From the NCBI GenBank assembly GCA_001799695.1, contig MGTY01000063.1, forward strand, positions 1 through 64,000: a DNA stretch of 64,000 bases, in the 5' to 3' direction. The notes beneath the pieces are model-generated. The model did no database searches. It saw only the letters and a program-made list of their open reading frames with translations, and was not told the DNA's origin. The DNA is from Elusimicrobia bacterium GWA2_69_24. GTDB taxonomy: Bacteria; Elusimicrobiota; Elusimicrobia; UBA1565. The translations under genes and the position numbers were made by a program. Positions 36,032 through 44,158 of the stretch are shown one piece after another (position 1 is the stretch's first letter; the number at the start of each line of letters is the position of its first letter).

Positions 36032-37564
36032 TCACCACCAGCGGCCCTCGGCCCCCACGTCGCGCTCCCCCCCGGCGACGTCGAACCAGCGCTTGGCTCG
36101 CTGCGGGCGGCCCGGGAGCCTCCGCCCGCCCTGGCCCACCAGCCTCCCCTCCGGCAAGGCCCCCTCCGCCAGGAGCCGAGCCGCCTCCGCCTCCAGGAGC
36201 GCTGGAGGGGACCCGCCGGAACCCGCTGCCGCGGCGAAAGCCGCCCAGCGCTCCGGCTCGGAACGCAGGCGGCAGTAGGCGGCCGCCAGGCGGCTCGCGC
36301 GGACCAGGTCGCCGGCGCTGAAAGAACGGGTGCTCCGCACCAGCCCTTCCGGATCCGTCTCGATCCCGAAGCGGTCCAGCATGCGGGCCAGGGGGGCGTT
36401 GGGAAGCACGACGAGGTCGAAGAAGGTGATCTGCGCGGCCGGCGAGAAGCGGAGCGCCCAGCCCACGCTTTCCCGGAAGGAGTCGTAATCGTCCCCCGGC
36501 AGGCCGAGAATGAGCTCCAATTCGACGCGGACGTTGGGATGAGCGATCAGGCTGCGGATGTTCCGCGCCGACCGCTCGAGGTCCAAGGGACGGCCGACGC
36601 TGCGCAAGGTCGGGGCATGGGTGGATTGTATCCCCAGGGCCAGCATGACCCGCGGCACCCGCCCCAGGGCCGCGACGGTCCCGGGGTCGAGGAACTCCGG
36701 GCTGAGCTCCAGGTACAGCACCCCGTTCCAGTCCCGGAAGACCTCGAGCACCCGGCGCGCCCGGTCCTGGTCCGCGTTCAGGGTAGGGTCGGTGAGGTAG
36801 ACGGTCCCCGCGAAGCCGGCGCGCCGCAGCGCCGAGACCTCCCCCCGCAGACGGTCCAGAGCGAAGGTCCGCACCGTATGCCGCCCGGCGTGGTAGTCGC
36901 AGTAGACGCAGGCCCCGGCGCAGCCGCGGGACGTCTCCAGGCAGACCATCCCCACCGCGCCCGGACGGACGGAGACCGCGCCGGAAAGGTACGGCGATGG
37001 GAGGGCGCCCAGGTCGGAGACCTCGCGCGCGGCTCCGGTCCACAGCGCCGAGTTTCCGCGGCGCAGCGCGAGACCGGGAACGGACTCCGCCGCCGTGCCG
37101 TCCAGCCAGGCCTCCAGGAGCCCCGCGAAGGGGACTTCCCCCTCCCCGGGGATCGCGCAATCCACGAAGGAGTGCCCGCGCAGGAAATCGCGCAGGCGGG
37201 CGGGGTCGCGCGGCACCTCCGGCCCTCCCAGGACCACGCGGACCCCGGGCTGCCGGGCCTTCAGCGCCTTGCAGGCGCGCAGGACCGCGTTCAGGTTCCA
37301 TAGGTAGCAGCCGAAGGCCGCGACGTCCGGGCGGGTGCGCAGCAGCGCGGCGGCCGCCGCGGGCCCCCGGACGCCGTCTGTGAAGACGCGGTTCTCCATG
37401 ACGCATCTCCCGGCGAGCCCGGGAACGGCCTGCGCGTAGGCGCGGACGGAGCCCAGGCCCAGCGGCAGGTCCGCGAGCAGCCGCACGCAGCCGTAGCGGT
37501 CCTCCGCCCCGCGCGCGCGCGCATGAGGCCAGAAGGTCTCGATATAGGAGAAGGCTACCCTCAC
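36032..37564 (-). CDS. B12-binding-type radical SAM protein, sister copy B (last gene of rSAM operon)
   Basis: 510 residues. The N-terminal Rossmann-like B12-binding-type domain (about 1-150) has VAAFGCYLWN, VVLGGPEVPRDP and PGEGE, but no DxHxxG cobalamin motif. The radical SAM domain has CX3CX2C at Cys215/219/222 (SRGCAGACVYCDYH), with YLTDPTLNAD and LELILGLPGDD. The C-terminal tail has RLVGQGGRRL and ends in RWW, shared with the next gene. Start GTG, one nucleotide after the stop of the upstream paralog. Probably a C-methylase or ring-forming enzyme; substrate unknown. Confidence 0.85.
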   Translation of the reverse strand: MRVAFSYIETFWPHARARGAEDRYGCVRLLADLPLGLGSVRAYAQAVPGLAGRCVMENRVFTDGVRGPAAAAALLRTRPDVAAFGCYLWNLNAVLRACKALKARQPGVRVVLGGPEVPRDPARLRDFLRGHSFVDCAIPGEGEVPFAGLLEAWLDGTAAESVPGLALRRGNSALWTGAAREVSDLGALPSPYLSGAVSVRPGAVGMVCLETSRGCAGACVYCDYHAGRHTVRTFALDRLRGEVSALRRAGFAGTVYLTDPTLNADQDRARRVLEVFRDWNGVLYLELSPEFLDPGTVAALGRVPRVMLALGIQSTHAPTLRSVGRPLDLERSARNIRSLIAHPNVRVELELILGLPGDDYDSFRESVGWALRFSPAAQITFFDLVVLPNAPLARMLDRFGIETDPEGLVRSTRSFSAGDLVRASRLAAAYCRLRSEPERWAAFAAAAGSGGSPPALLEAEAARLLAEGALPEGRLVGQGGRRLPGRPQRAKRWFDVAGGERDVGAEGRWW

Positions 37565-37565
37565 C

Positions 37566-39098
37566 CTACCACCACCTCGGATAGGTCCCGACGTCTTCCC
37601 CGGCGGCGCGGGATTCGATCCAGCGATGGACCCGCGGCGCCCAGTCCGCGAGCCGCCGGCCACCCTGGCCCACGACGCGGATGTCCGGGATGCGCCCCTC
37701 GGCCCGCAGGCGCCGGACCTCGTCCTCCAAAAGCGCGGAAGGCCGCCGGGCGGACGCCCCGGCCGCGCGTTCGAAAGCGCTCCAGCGCTCCGGGTCCGAA
37801 CGCAGGTGCGAATAGGCCGCGACCAGCCAGCTCGCGCGCGCCAGGTCCCGCTCCGGGAAACCGCGGCAGCCGGTCACCAGCCCCGCCGCGTCCGCCTCCA
37901 GCCCGAAGTCCCCCCGGCTGGACGCCAGCGGGGAGTTGGGCAGCAGCACGAGGTCGAAAACGGTCAGGTGCGGCCGCCGCGGGGAGAAGGACAGCACCCA
38001 ATCGATGCTGCCGCGGAAGGACGCGTAGCTTTCCCCGGGGAGGCCCAGGAGCAGCTCCAGCTCGACGCTGACGTTGGGATGGGAGAGCAGGGCGGCGATG
38101 TTCCGCGCGCTCTTGCGGAGATCGCAGGGCCGCCCGACGGCCGCGAGCGCTTCGGGAGACGTCGACTGTATCCCGATCGCCAATGAGGGGGCCGCCATGG
38201 CCGCGATGGCGCGGATGGACCCCGGCGTGAAATCCCCGGGAGTGAGCTCCATGTGCACGGGATTGGGCAGGTCCCGGAGCAGGCGGAAGACGGCGGCGCC
38301 GCGGTCCCGCGCGGCGTTCAGGCTCGGGTCGGTGAGATAGACGCAGCCCTGGAAACCGGAGCGCCGCACGGCCTCCAGGTCCCGCCGCAGGCGCTCCGGG
38401 GGGAAGCGCCGAACACGATGGCGGCCGGCGTGATAATCGCAATAGGAGCAGCGGAACGGACAGCCGCGGGCGGTCTCCAGGGTGAGCATGCCCATGGCTC
38501 CCGGCCGGATGCTCAGCGCGCCGGATGCGTACGGCGCCGGGATGTCCCCGAGCTCGACGACGGGCGCGGCCGGGGGCCCGACCACGACCCCGTCCCCCTG
38601 CCGGAACGCCAGACCCGGGACCGAGACCGGAGCCTTCTTGCGCAGCAGCGCCCGCAGGAGGTCGCGGAAGGCGATCTCTCCCTCCCCGCGGACCAGGAAA
38701 TCGGCCGCCGGGATCCCGGCCAGCAGCGCGCTCAGGGCCGCGGAATCCCTCGGGATATCCGGCCCGCCCAGCACCACGAGGGGCTTGCGCCCCCTGGCGC
38801 CGAGCGCGTCACACACGCGCCGGACGCGTTCGGAGTTCCAGAGGGTGCAGGTGAAACCGACGAGGTCCGGGGCGCCGCGCAGGATCTCCGCCGCGGCCTG
38901 CGCGTCGCTCCCTCCGTCGGGGATGAGGAGGGTGCGCAGCTCCACGCGCCGGGCGAGCGCTGGATCCGCCTCCGCGAAAGCGCGCAGGCAGCCGATCCCC
39001 AGCGCGCCGTCCGCGGACAGCCGCACGCAGCGGTAGCGGTCTTCACCCCCGTCCGTCCGCGTCCAGAAGCTCTCCAGGTAGACCAGCACGACCTTCAT
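37566..39098 (-). CDS. B12-binding-type radical SAM protein, sister copy A
   Basis: 510 residues and clearly paralogous to the downstream gene at equal length. B12-type domain (LVGFTCTLWN, VVLGGPDIPRD, VRGEGE), radical SAM cysteines 213/217/220 (ARGCPFRCSYCDYH), YLTDPSLNAARDRG, LELLLGLPGE and the same C-terminal tail (RVVGQGGRRL ... PRWW). No DxHxxG motif. Overlaps the upstream gene by ATGA. Two near-twin enzymes in tandem suggest two similar modifications at different positions of one substrate. Confidence 0.85.
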   Translation of the reverse strand: MKVVLVYLESFWTRTDGGEDRYRCVRLSADGALGIGCLRAFAEADPALARRVELRTLLIPDGGSDAQAAAEILRGAPDLVGFTCTLWNSERVRRVCDALGARGRKPLVVLGGPDIPRDSAALSALLAGIPAADFLVRGEGEIAFRDLLRALLRKKAPVSVPGLAFRQGDGVVVGPPAAPVVELGDIPAPYASGALSIRPGAMGMLTLETARGCPFRCSYCDYHAGRHRVRRFPPERLRRDLEAVRRSGFQGCVYLTDPSLNAARDRGAAVFRLLRDLPNPVHMELTPGDFTPGSIRAIAAMAAPSLAIGIQSTSPEALAAVGRPCDLRKSARNIAALLSHPNVSVELELLLGLPGESYASFRGSIDWVLSFSPRRPHLTVFDLVLLPNSPLASSRGDFGLEADAAGLVTGCRGFPERDLARASWLVAAYSHLRSDPERWSAFERAAGASARRPSALLEDEVRRLRAEGRIPDIRVVGQGGRRLADWAPRVHRWIESRAAGEDVGTYPRWW

Positions 39099-40879
39099 GC
39101 CTCGGGTCCTCCGGAGCGCGGCGTGGGCCAGCGCCCCCAGACGGTCAGACCCAGCCGGGCCAGCCCGCCCGTGGTCGAGGCCGAGGGCGCGACGGAGGCG
39201 GAGTAGCGCAGGCTCAGGTGCGCGGCCTCGAAGGCCTCGGCCTCGCGGATGAAATCGTCGATGGCCAGCTCCCCGGGGGCGCGGTAGGGCACGTTGAACG
39301 GGTCCAGCCAGCCCTCGGCCCCCGCGGGCAGGCGGAGTCCGAGCTCGGCGCGGCGGAGGAAGGCGCGCGTGAACCGCGCCAGGCAGAAGCGGAACAGGAT
39401 GACCTTGTAGATGGTCTCCGCGCGCTCCGAGACCCAGCGCAGGGTGTCGTGGAACGATTCCCGCGGCTGGAGCGGGTGGCAGAGCAGGAAGACGAAGGGC
39501 GCGATGCCGGAGCGCCAGCAGGACCGCAGCTGCGCGTCGGCCGGCTCGAGCTCGATGCCCTTGGAGAAGGCGTCCAGCTCGCCCTTGGTCACCGTCTCCA
39601 GGCCGAAGAAGAGCTCCTTGCAGCCGGAGGCGGCCAGGTCCCGGAAATGCGCCTCGTCCAGCCCCGCGTCGAACCGGGCCAGGGATTCCCAGGTGTAGGC
39701 CGAGCCGCGCTCGCGCAGGGACCGGGCGAAGCGCCGCAGCACCGCTCCCGGCGCTCCGTTGTCGGAGAGGGTGAAATGAGTGCGCCCGTAGAGGCGGTGC
39801 ATCTCGTCCATGTGGTCCAGGATGCGCGACAGATGGCGGTCCGAGACCCCCTCCTTGGGCGTGGAATGCAGCTCCGTGTAGCCGGGGAAGACGTGATAGC
39901 AGAAGGTGCATTGCGCCCAATGGCAGCCGCGGGTCAGGCGGACCGCGAGCGTCGGCATGGGATAGAGGTCCATGGGCAGGCCGTCATAGACCGGGAACTC
40001 CAGCGCCTCGAGAGGGATGGGAGCGGCCGGAGGCTCCGGAGCCCGGCCGCGCAGGACGACCCCGCCGATCCCTTCCAGACCTCGGCCGGAATCGACCCGG
40101 TCCAGGATCTCCAGGAGCGGGAGCTCCCCCTCGTGCAGCACCGCGGCGTCGAACCGTTCGAAGAAGGCGGCGAACCCGGGCAGGAGCTCGCCCGCCGCCG
40201 TGCACCAGACCCCGCCCGCCACGATCCGGCTGGAGGGGGCCCGCTCCCGCGCCAGGCGCGCCAGGACCAGGGCCGGGATCAGCTGGGAGGCGGAGCAGAG
40301 CGTCACCCCGAACACCTTCGGGGCTCCCCGCGCCAGGACCCGGTCCAGGAATCCCGCGTAGAACTCCTCCAGCACGGGGAAGCGCTCGCGGGACAGGGCC
40401 GCGACGTCCTCCGCCGACCAGGACGGCGGGCGGAAGGTCACGGCGTCCAGGAGTTCGACGAAACCGCGCCAGGCCCCGGGCTCGGCCAGCGGCCGCAGGG
40501 CCTCCGGCAGCTCCGGCAGGGGGACGGTCTCCTTCACGTTCGAGAAGAGGTTCTCGCGCGCGGCGCGGCGATAGAGTTCCCGGGACGGAGAGCGCCCCAG
40601 CTTGAGCCGCAGCGGCGCGGGCTTGGCCGCGTTCATGGCCCGGGCCGCGCGGTCCAGGAAATCTCCGCGCGGGCCGCGCCAGGCCAACTCCCGGAAGCAG
40701 CGCTCCAGGACCTGGGGCCGGCACAGATGGCGATACATGAACTCCATGTTGGCGTCGGCCTGCGCGACGGTGCGCCCGTGCTTGCGGAGGTTCGCGGTCA
40801 GCTGCGGGATGCCGAGCTCGGGATGGGTGACGAGTATGTTGAGGGGCGGGAAGACGAGCACGGCGTCCGGGGCGCTCAT
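39095..40879 (-). CDS. Radical SAM protein with CX4CX2C cluster motif
   Basis: 594 residues. A long N-terminal region (about 1-300) includes a B12-binding-like Rossmann part (VFGVTLCSASQLIPALVLARLA, IVAGGVWCTAAGE, VLHEGELPLLE). The radical SAM domain opens with RGCHWAQCTFCYH, Cys319/324/327: spacing CX4CX2C instead of CX3CX2C. A similar TRGCxW start is known from RiPP-maturation radical SAM/B12 enzymes, where spacing also varies. Followed by ELFFGLETVTKGELD. It follows the possible 37-residue peptide gene with an ATGA overlap. Confidence 0.82.
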   Translation of the reverse strand: MSAPDAVLVFPPLNILVTHPELGIPQLTANLRKHGRTVAQADANMEFMYRHLCRPQVLERCFRELAWRGPRGDFLDRAARAMNAAKPAPLRLKLGRSPSRELYRRAARENLFSNVKETVPLPELPEALRPLAEPGAWRGFVELLDAVTFRPPSWSAEDVAALSRERFPVLEEFYAGFLDRVLARGAPKVFGVTLCSASQLIPALVLARLARERAPSSRIVAGGVWCTAAGELLPGFAAFFERFDAAVLHEGELPLLEILDRVDSGRGLEGIGGVVLRGRAPEPPAAPIPLEALEFPVYDGLPMDLYPMPTLAVRLTRGCHWAQCTFCYHVFPGYTELHSTPKEGVSDRHLSRILDHMDEMHRLYGRTHFTLSDNGAPGAVLRRFARSLRERGSAYTWESLARFDAGLDEAHFRDLAASGCKELFFGLETVTKGELDAFSKGIELEPADAQLRSCWRSGIAPFVFLLCHPLQPRESFHDTLRWVSERAETIYKVILFRFCLARFTRAFLRRAELGLRLPAGAEGWLDPFNVPYRAPGELAIDDFIREAEAFEAAHLSLRYSASVAPSASTTGGLARLGLTVWGRWPTPRSGGPEA

Positions 40880-40989
40880 CGGCAGGCTCGACGGCGCGCA
40901 GTCTTGCGGGCGCCGACGGCACTGTGCCCGGGCACAGTCGATACTGTTCGAGGCCCGCGACCGCCGAAGCCGATGTTATAGAGCTTCAT
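40876..40989 (-). CDS. Possible 37-residue peptide gene in the radical SAM operon
   Basis: An open frame starting MKLYNIGFGGRGPR and ending TARRRACR, between two radical SAM genes. Its ATG overlaps the upstream stop as TGATG and its stop overlaps the downstream start as ATGA, the same coupling used throughout the operon. It is glycine-rich at the front, basic at the back, with one Cys two residues from the end. If translated it is a candidate substrate peptide for the surrounding enzymes. Against this: no Shine-Dalgarno, an 18-bp palindrome lies inside it, and short open frames are common at this GC content. Confidence 0.35.
   Translation of the reverse strand: MKLYNIGFGGRGPRTVSTVPGHSAVGARKTARRRACR
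40921..40938. promoter_or_regulatory. 18-bp perfect palindrome inside the radical SAM operon
   Basis: ACTGTGCCCGGGCACAGT, 42 nt before the ATG at 40879. No T-run follows on either strand, so it is not an intrinsic terminator. It may be an operator or an RNA hairpin that controls the last three genes. Confidence 0.45.
40975..40980 (-). promoter_or_regulatory. Possible internal -10 in the radical SAM operon
   Basis: TATAAC on the minus strand, just inside the 37-residue frame and 36 nt before the palindrome. The local DNA (about 40970-41030) is visibly richer in A+T than the genes around it. It could drive the last three radical SAM genes separately. Confidence 0.3.
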
Positions 40990-42551
40990 CAATAATGTCC
41001 GTCTGTTCGTCTGGGTGTTTGTTTTCCAAGCGCCGTTGTCGTTCGAACCCGACAACGACGCGCGACCCCGCCGCGCGCGTTCGCGGCGAGCCAGGCGCGG
41101 GCCCCCTCCGCCACCCGCTCGGCGGGCACCGGGTCCGGGCCCGCGGCCAGGGGCGTCAGATATTGGAGCGCGCCGCGCTCCCACTCGGCCAGGGAGCGCT
41201 CCATGGGGATCCCCCGGGCTTCCAGGAAATCGGACAAAGAGGACGCCGCCGCCCAGAGCGGGCCGCCGCCCCGGCGCAGCGCGTCCCAGGCCGCGGGATG
41301 CCGGCGGAAGAAACTCAAACGAAGGGCAGTTCGGCGCCCGTCGCGCAGTTCGGCCGCCGAAAAGGTCCTCGTCGAGCGGACGCTGTAGGGAGGCTCCGCG
41401 TCGGCGCGGATGCCCAACTCCCGGCGCCGGCGATGGAACTCGGTCCCGGGGAAGAGCTGCATGGGGAAGACCTGCGCCTCGGGGACGTCCAGCGCGGACA
41501 TCCACTCCAGGCTGCGCCGGTAGCCCCGCAGGTCGTCGCCGGGCAGGCCGAGTATGAGCTGTATCGAGAGCCGGGCCTTCGGAGCCTTGCGCTTTAGGAG
41601 GTCGACGCCCCGGCGCACCGCCGCCTCGTCGAAACGGCGGCCGGCCGCGCGCAGGGCCTTCGGGTTCACGGACTGCACCCCGCCTTCCAGGATGAACCCG
41701 CGGTGGTCGCAGAGGCCGGCGAGCTTGGCGTCGATGTTCCCGAAATAGGCGTTGAACCAGAAGCGCGCCTCCTGCCGGGGATCGGCGGCGCGGATCGCGC
41801 GCAGGACCGCGGCGGCGCGCTCCCGGTGGAGGAACAGGTCGGGATCGGCGAAATGCACCAGCGTCCGGGGATCCATGCGCAGGATGGCCCGGAGCTCGGC
41901 CGCGACCCGCTCCAGGGGAAAGTGCCGCGGCCGGACGCCGTTGGGCCAGGAACAGAAGGCGCACGCGTAGGGGCAGCCCCGGGTGGTCTCGATGGCCGCC
42001 CGGCCCATTCCGGCCCAGGCTTGGGGCAGGGGTCCGGACAGATAGGGGGACGGCAGGGTCTTCAGGTCGCGGATCGGCGTGCGCCCGGCGGTCCGCAGCG
42101 TCCTCCGGCCGCGGCGCAGGACCAGACCGGCCACGTCCTCGAGAGCGCCGCGGCCGAGCCACGCGCGCAGGACGCCGGCGAAGGTCTCCTCCCCCTCGCC
42201 CACGACCACGGCCTCCGCGCCCGTGCGGCGGAGCAGGCGCTCCGGATGGAGCGACGCCTCCTGGCCGCCCAGGACGAGATGGATGCCGGGGATGCGCGCG
42301 CGCAGGAGCGCGGCCAGGCGGACGACGGCCTCCTCGTTGCAGAGCTGGCAATGGAGTCCCGCGGCGTCCGCGCCCGCGGCCTCCAGCCGCCGCGCCAGGG
42401 CGTCCAGGTCGTCCTCCATGGATTCGTCGACGATGGACAGCTCCACCGCGCCCAGGTCCGGCTGCGACTCCGCGTAGGCCTTGAGATAGCCCAGGCCCAG
42501 AGCGTTGGCCCGCTCCTCCCGCGGCAGCAGCGACACGAGGGCCGTCTTCAT
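40989..42551 (-). CDS. B12-binding-type radical SAM protein
   Basis: 520 residues. B12-type N-terminal domain (VSLLPREERANALGLGYLKAYA; GLHCQLCNEEA; LVLGGQEAS; VVVGEGEETF). Radical SAM cysteines 193/197/200 (TRGCPYACAFCSWP), FADPDLFLHRERA and LILGLPGDD. It resembles the core of the three larger enzymes upstream but stops soon after the barrel, without their C-terminal methyltransferase-like domain. The final 20 or so residues come from lower-GC DNA and contain an inverted repeat, so the C-terminus may be a recent extension. Confidence 0.85.
   Translation of the reverse strand: MKTALVSLLPREERANALGLGYLKAYAESQPDLGAVELSIVDESMEDDLDALARRLEAAGADAAGLHCQLCNEEAVVRLAALLRARIPGIHLVLGGQEASLHPERLLRRTGAEAVVVGEGEETFAGVLRAWLGRGALEDVAGLVLRRGRRTLRTAGRTPIRDLKTLPSPYLSGPLPQAWAGMGRAAIETTRGCPYACAFCSWPNGVRPRHFPLERVAAELRAILRMDPRTLVHFADPDLFLHRERAAAVLRAIRAADPRQEARFWFNAYFGNIDAKLAGLCDHRGFILEGGVQSVNPKALRAAGRRFDEAAVRRGVDLLKRKAPKARLSIQLILGLPGDDLRGYRRSLEWMSALDVPEAQVFPMQLFPGTEFHRRRRELGIRADAEPPYSVRSTRTFSAAELRDGRRTALRLSFFRRHPAAWDALRRGGGPLWAAASSLSDFLEARGIPMERSLAEWERGALQYLTPLAAGPDPVPAERVAEGARAWLAANARGGVARRCRVRTTTALGKQTPRRTDGHY
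41035..41056. repeat. Inverted repeat at the end of the radical SAM gene
   Basis: 7-bp arms GTTGTCG and CGACAAC around an 8-nt loop, within the last codons of the upstream radical SAM gene. Not followed by a T-run in the direction of transcription. Confidence 0.4.
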
Positions 42552-44158
42552 AGCGAATACTTCCAGTTGCGGGCCGGTATGCGCGAGCGCACCGACGCGC
42601 CCCCCACCTGGAGCTTCCGGTCCCCGCGCTCGGCCCAGAGCCGCAGGGTCCGCGCGAACAGCGCGGTGAAGGATGCCATGCAGCGGTCCTCCGCGCGCCG
42701 GCCCACTCCCCCGAAGACCCCGCCGACGAGCCGCAGGAGCGCGGCCGAGCCGGGCTCCGGAGCCCCGGCTTCGGAGACCAGCTGCAGGCCGACCCGTCCC
42801 GACTCCCGGAGATAGCGCTGGCCCGGACGCACGCGTTCCAAACGCAGGATGCGGCGTTCGCCGTCGATGGAGACCGGGACCTCGAATTCGCAGGTGTGGG
42901 AGAAATCGAGCCCCGCGGGCCGCGGAACCCCCGCTCCGCTCTGGCAGAGGCAGACTCCCTCGGAAAACGGGGCGGCCCGCGTCCCGTTCCGGGCGCGCAG
43001 CGCGCGCTCCCAGAACGCCAGGCAGTCCGCTCCCATCTCATGGCCCCGATAGCCCGCAGGCCCTTCCTCCCAATAGAAGAGCCGGCCCGCGATGCGCGAG
43101 CGCGCGGCTGGACCGAGGGCGAGGACCGAGTGCGGGCTCAGCGGGAGCCGCGGGTCATCTTCGTCTTCGCGACCGTAGTAATGGGCGGTCGGGCGCGCGC
43201 CGGGGGACTCCACCGAGAAGCACCAGTCCGAGTCTGTCGCCATCGGGCGGGCGACCCCCAGCAGAGGACGGAAGCGATAGCCCCGGGCCGCCGCGAACGG
43301 CGGAAGCCGGCGCGCCAGCCCCTCGAACAGGCCCAAGAGACGCCGCTCCAGCCGGGCGGCCCCTCCGGGCGGCAAGCCTTCGAGATAGGGCGCGGTGGGA
43401 CGGAACAAGTTGACCTGGATCTGGGCGGGCGCGAACCGGGCGGCGGCCGCGAAGGAATCGCATAGGTCGCGGGGACCCTGCCCGGCCAGGCCGGCCAGCA
43501 GGTCGATGTTGAACCCGTCGGGGAAGCCCGCCGCGCGCACGGCCGCCACGGCCCGGGCCACCAGAGCCCGGTCCTGGTAGCCGCGGTCCACGCTGCGCAG
43601 CAAAGACGGGTCGAAGGTCTGGACCCCCATGCTGGCCCGGGTGAAGCCGAGCTCCCGGGCCAAGCGGAGCTTGCGCGCCGAGGCGCCGCGGGGATTGAGC
43701 TCGAAGGTCGCCACCGCGTCCCGGGAGAGCCGGAACGAGGAGTGGAAAGCCTCCATGAGCCTCGCCAGCTGGCGCTCCGAGAGCAGGGTCGGGGTGCCGC
43801 CGCCCAGCGCCATGCTGTGCACTTCGAGGCCGCGGAGCGCGTCCCCCGCGCGGCGCAGCCGGGCCGTCAATCCCACCAGGTAGGCGTCGACCTGCGCCGC
43901 CGACCTCATGCGCTCGCGCTGGATGTCGCAATACCGGCACAGGCTGCGGCAGAAAGGGAGATGCAGGTAGACGTTGAGCCGCGCGCCCCGGGGATCGCGG
44001 CGCAGGCGCTCGGCGTGGCTCCGCCACACGCTCAGGACCTCGCCCTCGCCGAAACCGCGGACGGGCAGGAGATGCAGGAACAGCCCGAACGCCTCCTCCA
44101 GGTCGAGCCGGTCCCCGGCGCAGTCGCGATACAGCTCCCCCGGCGCGGTCTTCCTCAT
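42548..44158 (-). CDS. HemN-like radical SAM protein with extra C-terminal domain (radical SAM operon)
   Basis: 536 residues. HemN-like radical SAM core with Cys70/74/77 (LPFCRSLCRYCD, no fourth Cys), GGGTPTLLSERQL, VQTFDPSLLRSVDRGY and DLLAGLAGQ. The last 115 residues or so (from about 421) form an extra domain with PGQRYLRESGRVGLQLV, matching the C-terminus of the HemN-like enzyme encoded next to the nitrogenase-like genes. ATGA overlaps on both sides. A large, tetrapyrrole-like substrate is plausible from the HemN core. Confidence 0.85.
   Translation of the reverse strand: MRKTAPGELYRDCAGDRLDLEEAFGLFLHLLPVRGFGEGEVLSVWRSHAERLRRDPRGARLNVYLHLPFCRSLCRYCDIQRERMRSAAQVDAYLVGLTARLRRAGDALRGLEVHSMALGGGTPTLLSERQLARLMEAFHSSFRLSRDAVATFELNPRGASARKLRLARELGFTRASMGVQTFDPSLLRSVDRGYQDRALVARAVAAVRAAGFPDGFNIDLLAGLAGQGPRDLCDSFAAAARFAPAQIQVNLFRPTAPYLEGLPPGGAARLERRLLGLFEGLARRLPPFAAARGYRFRPLLGVARPMATDSDWCFSVESPGARPTAHYYGREDEDDPRLPLSPHSVLALGPAARSRIAGRLFYWEEGPAGYRGHEMGADCLAFWERALRARNGTRAAPFSEGVCLCQSGAGVPRPAGLDFSHTCEFEVPVSIDGERRILRLERVRPGQRYLRESGRVGLQLVSEAGAPEPGSAALLRLVGGVFGGVGRRAEDRCMASFTALFARTLRLWAERGDRKLQVGGASVRSRIPARNWKYSL

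Noticed and set aside
40921..40938. Rho-independent terminator
   Set aside because: Perfect hairpin but no T-run on either strand, and it lies within an apparently continuous operon.
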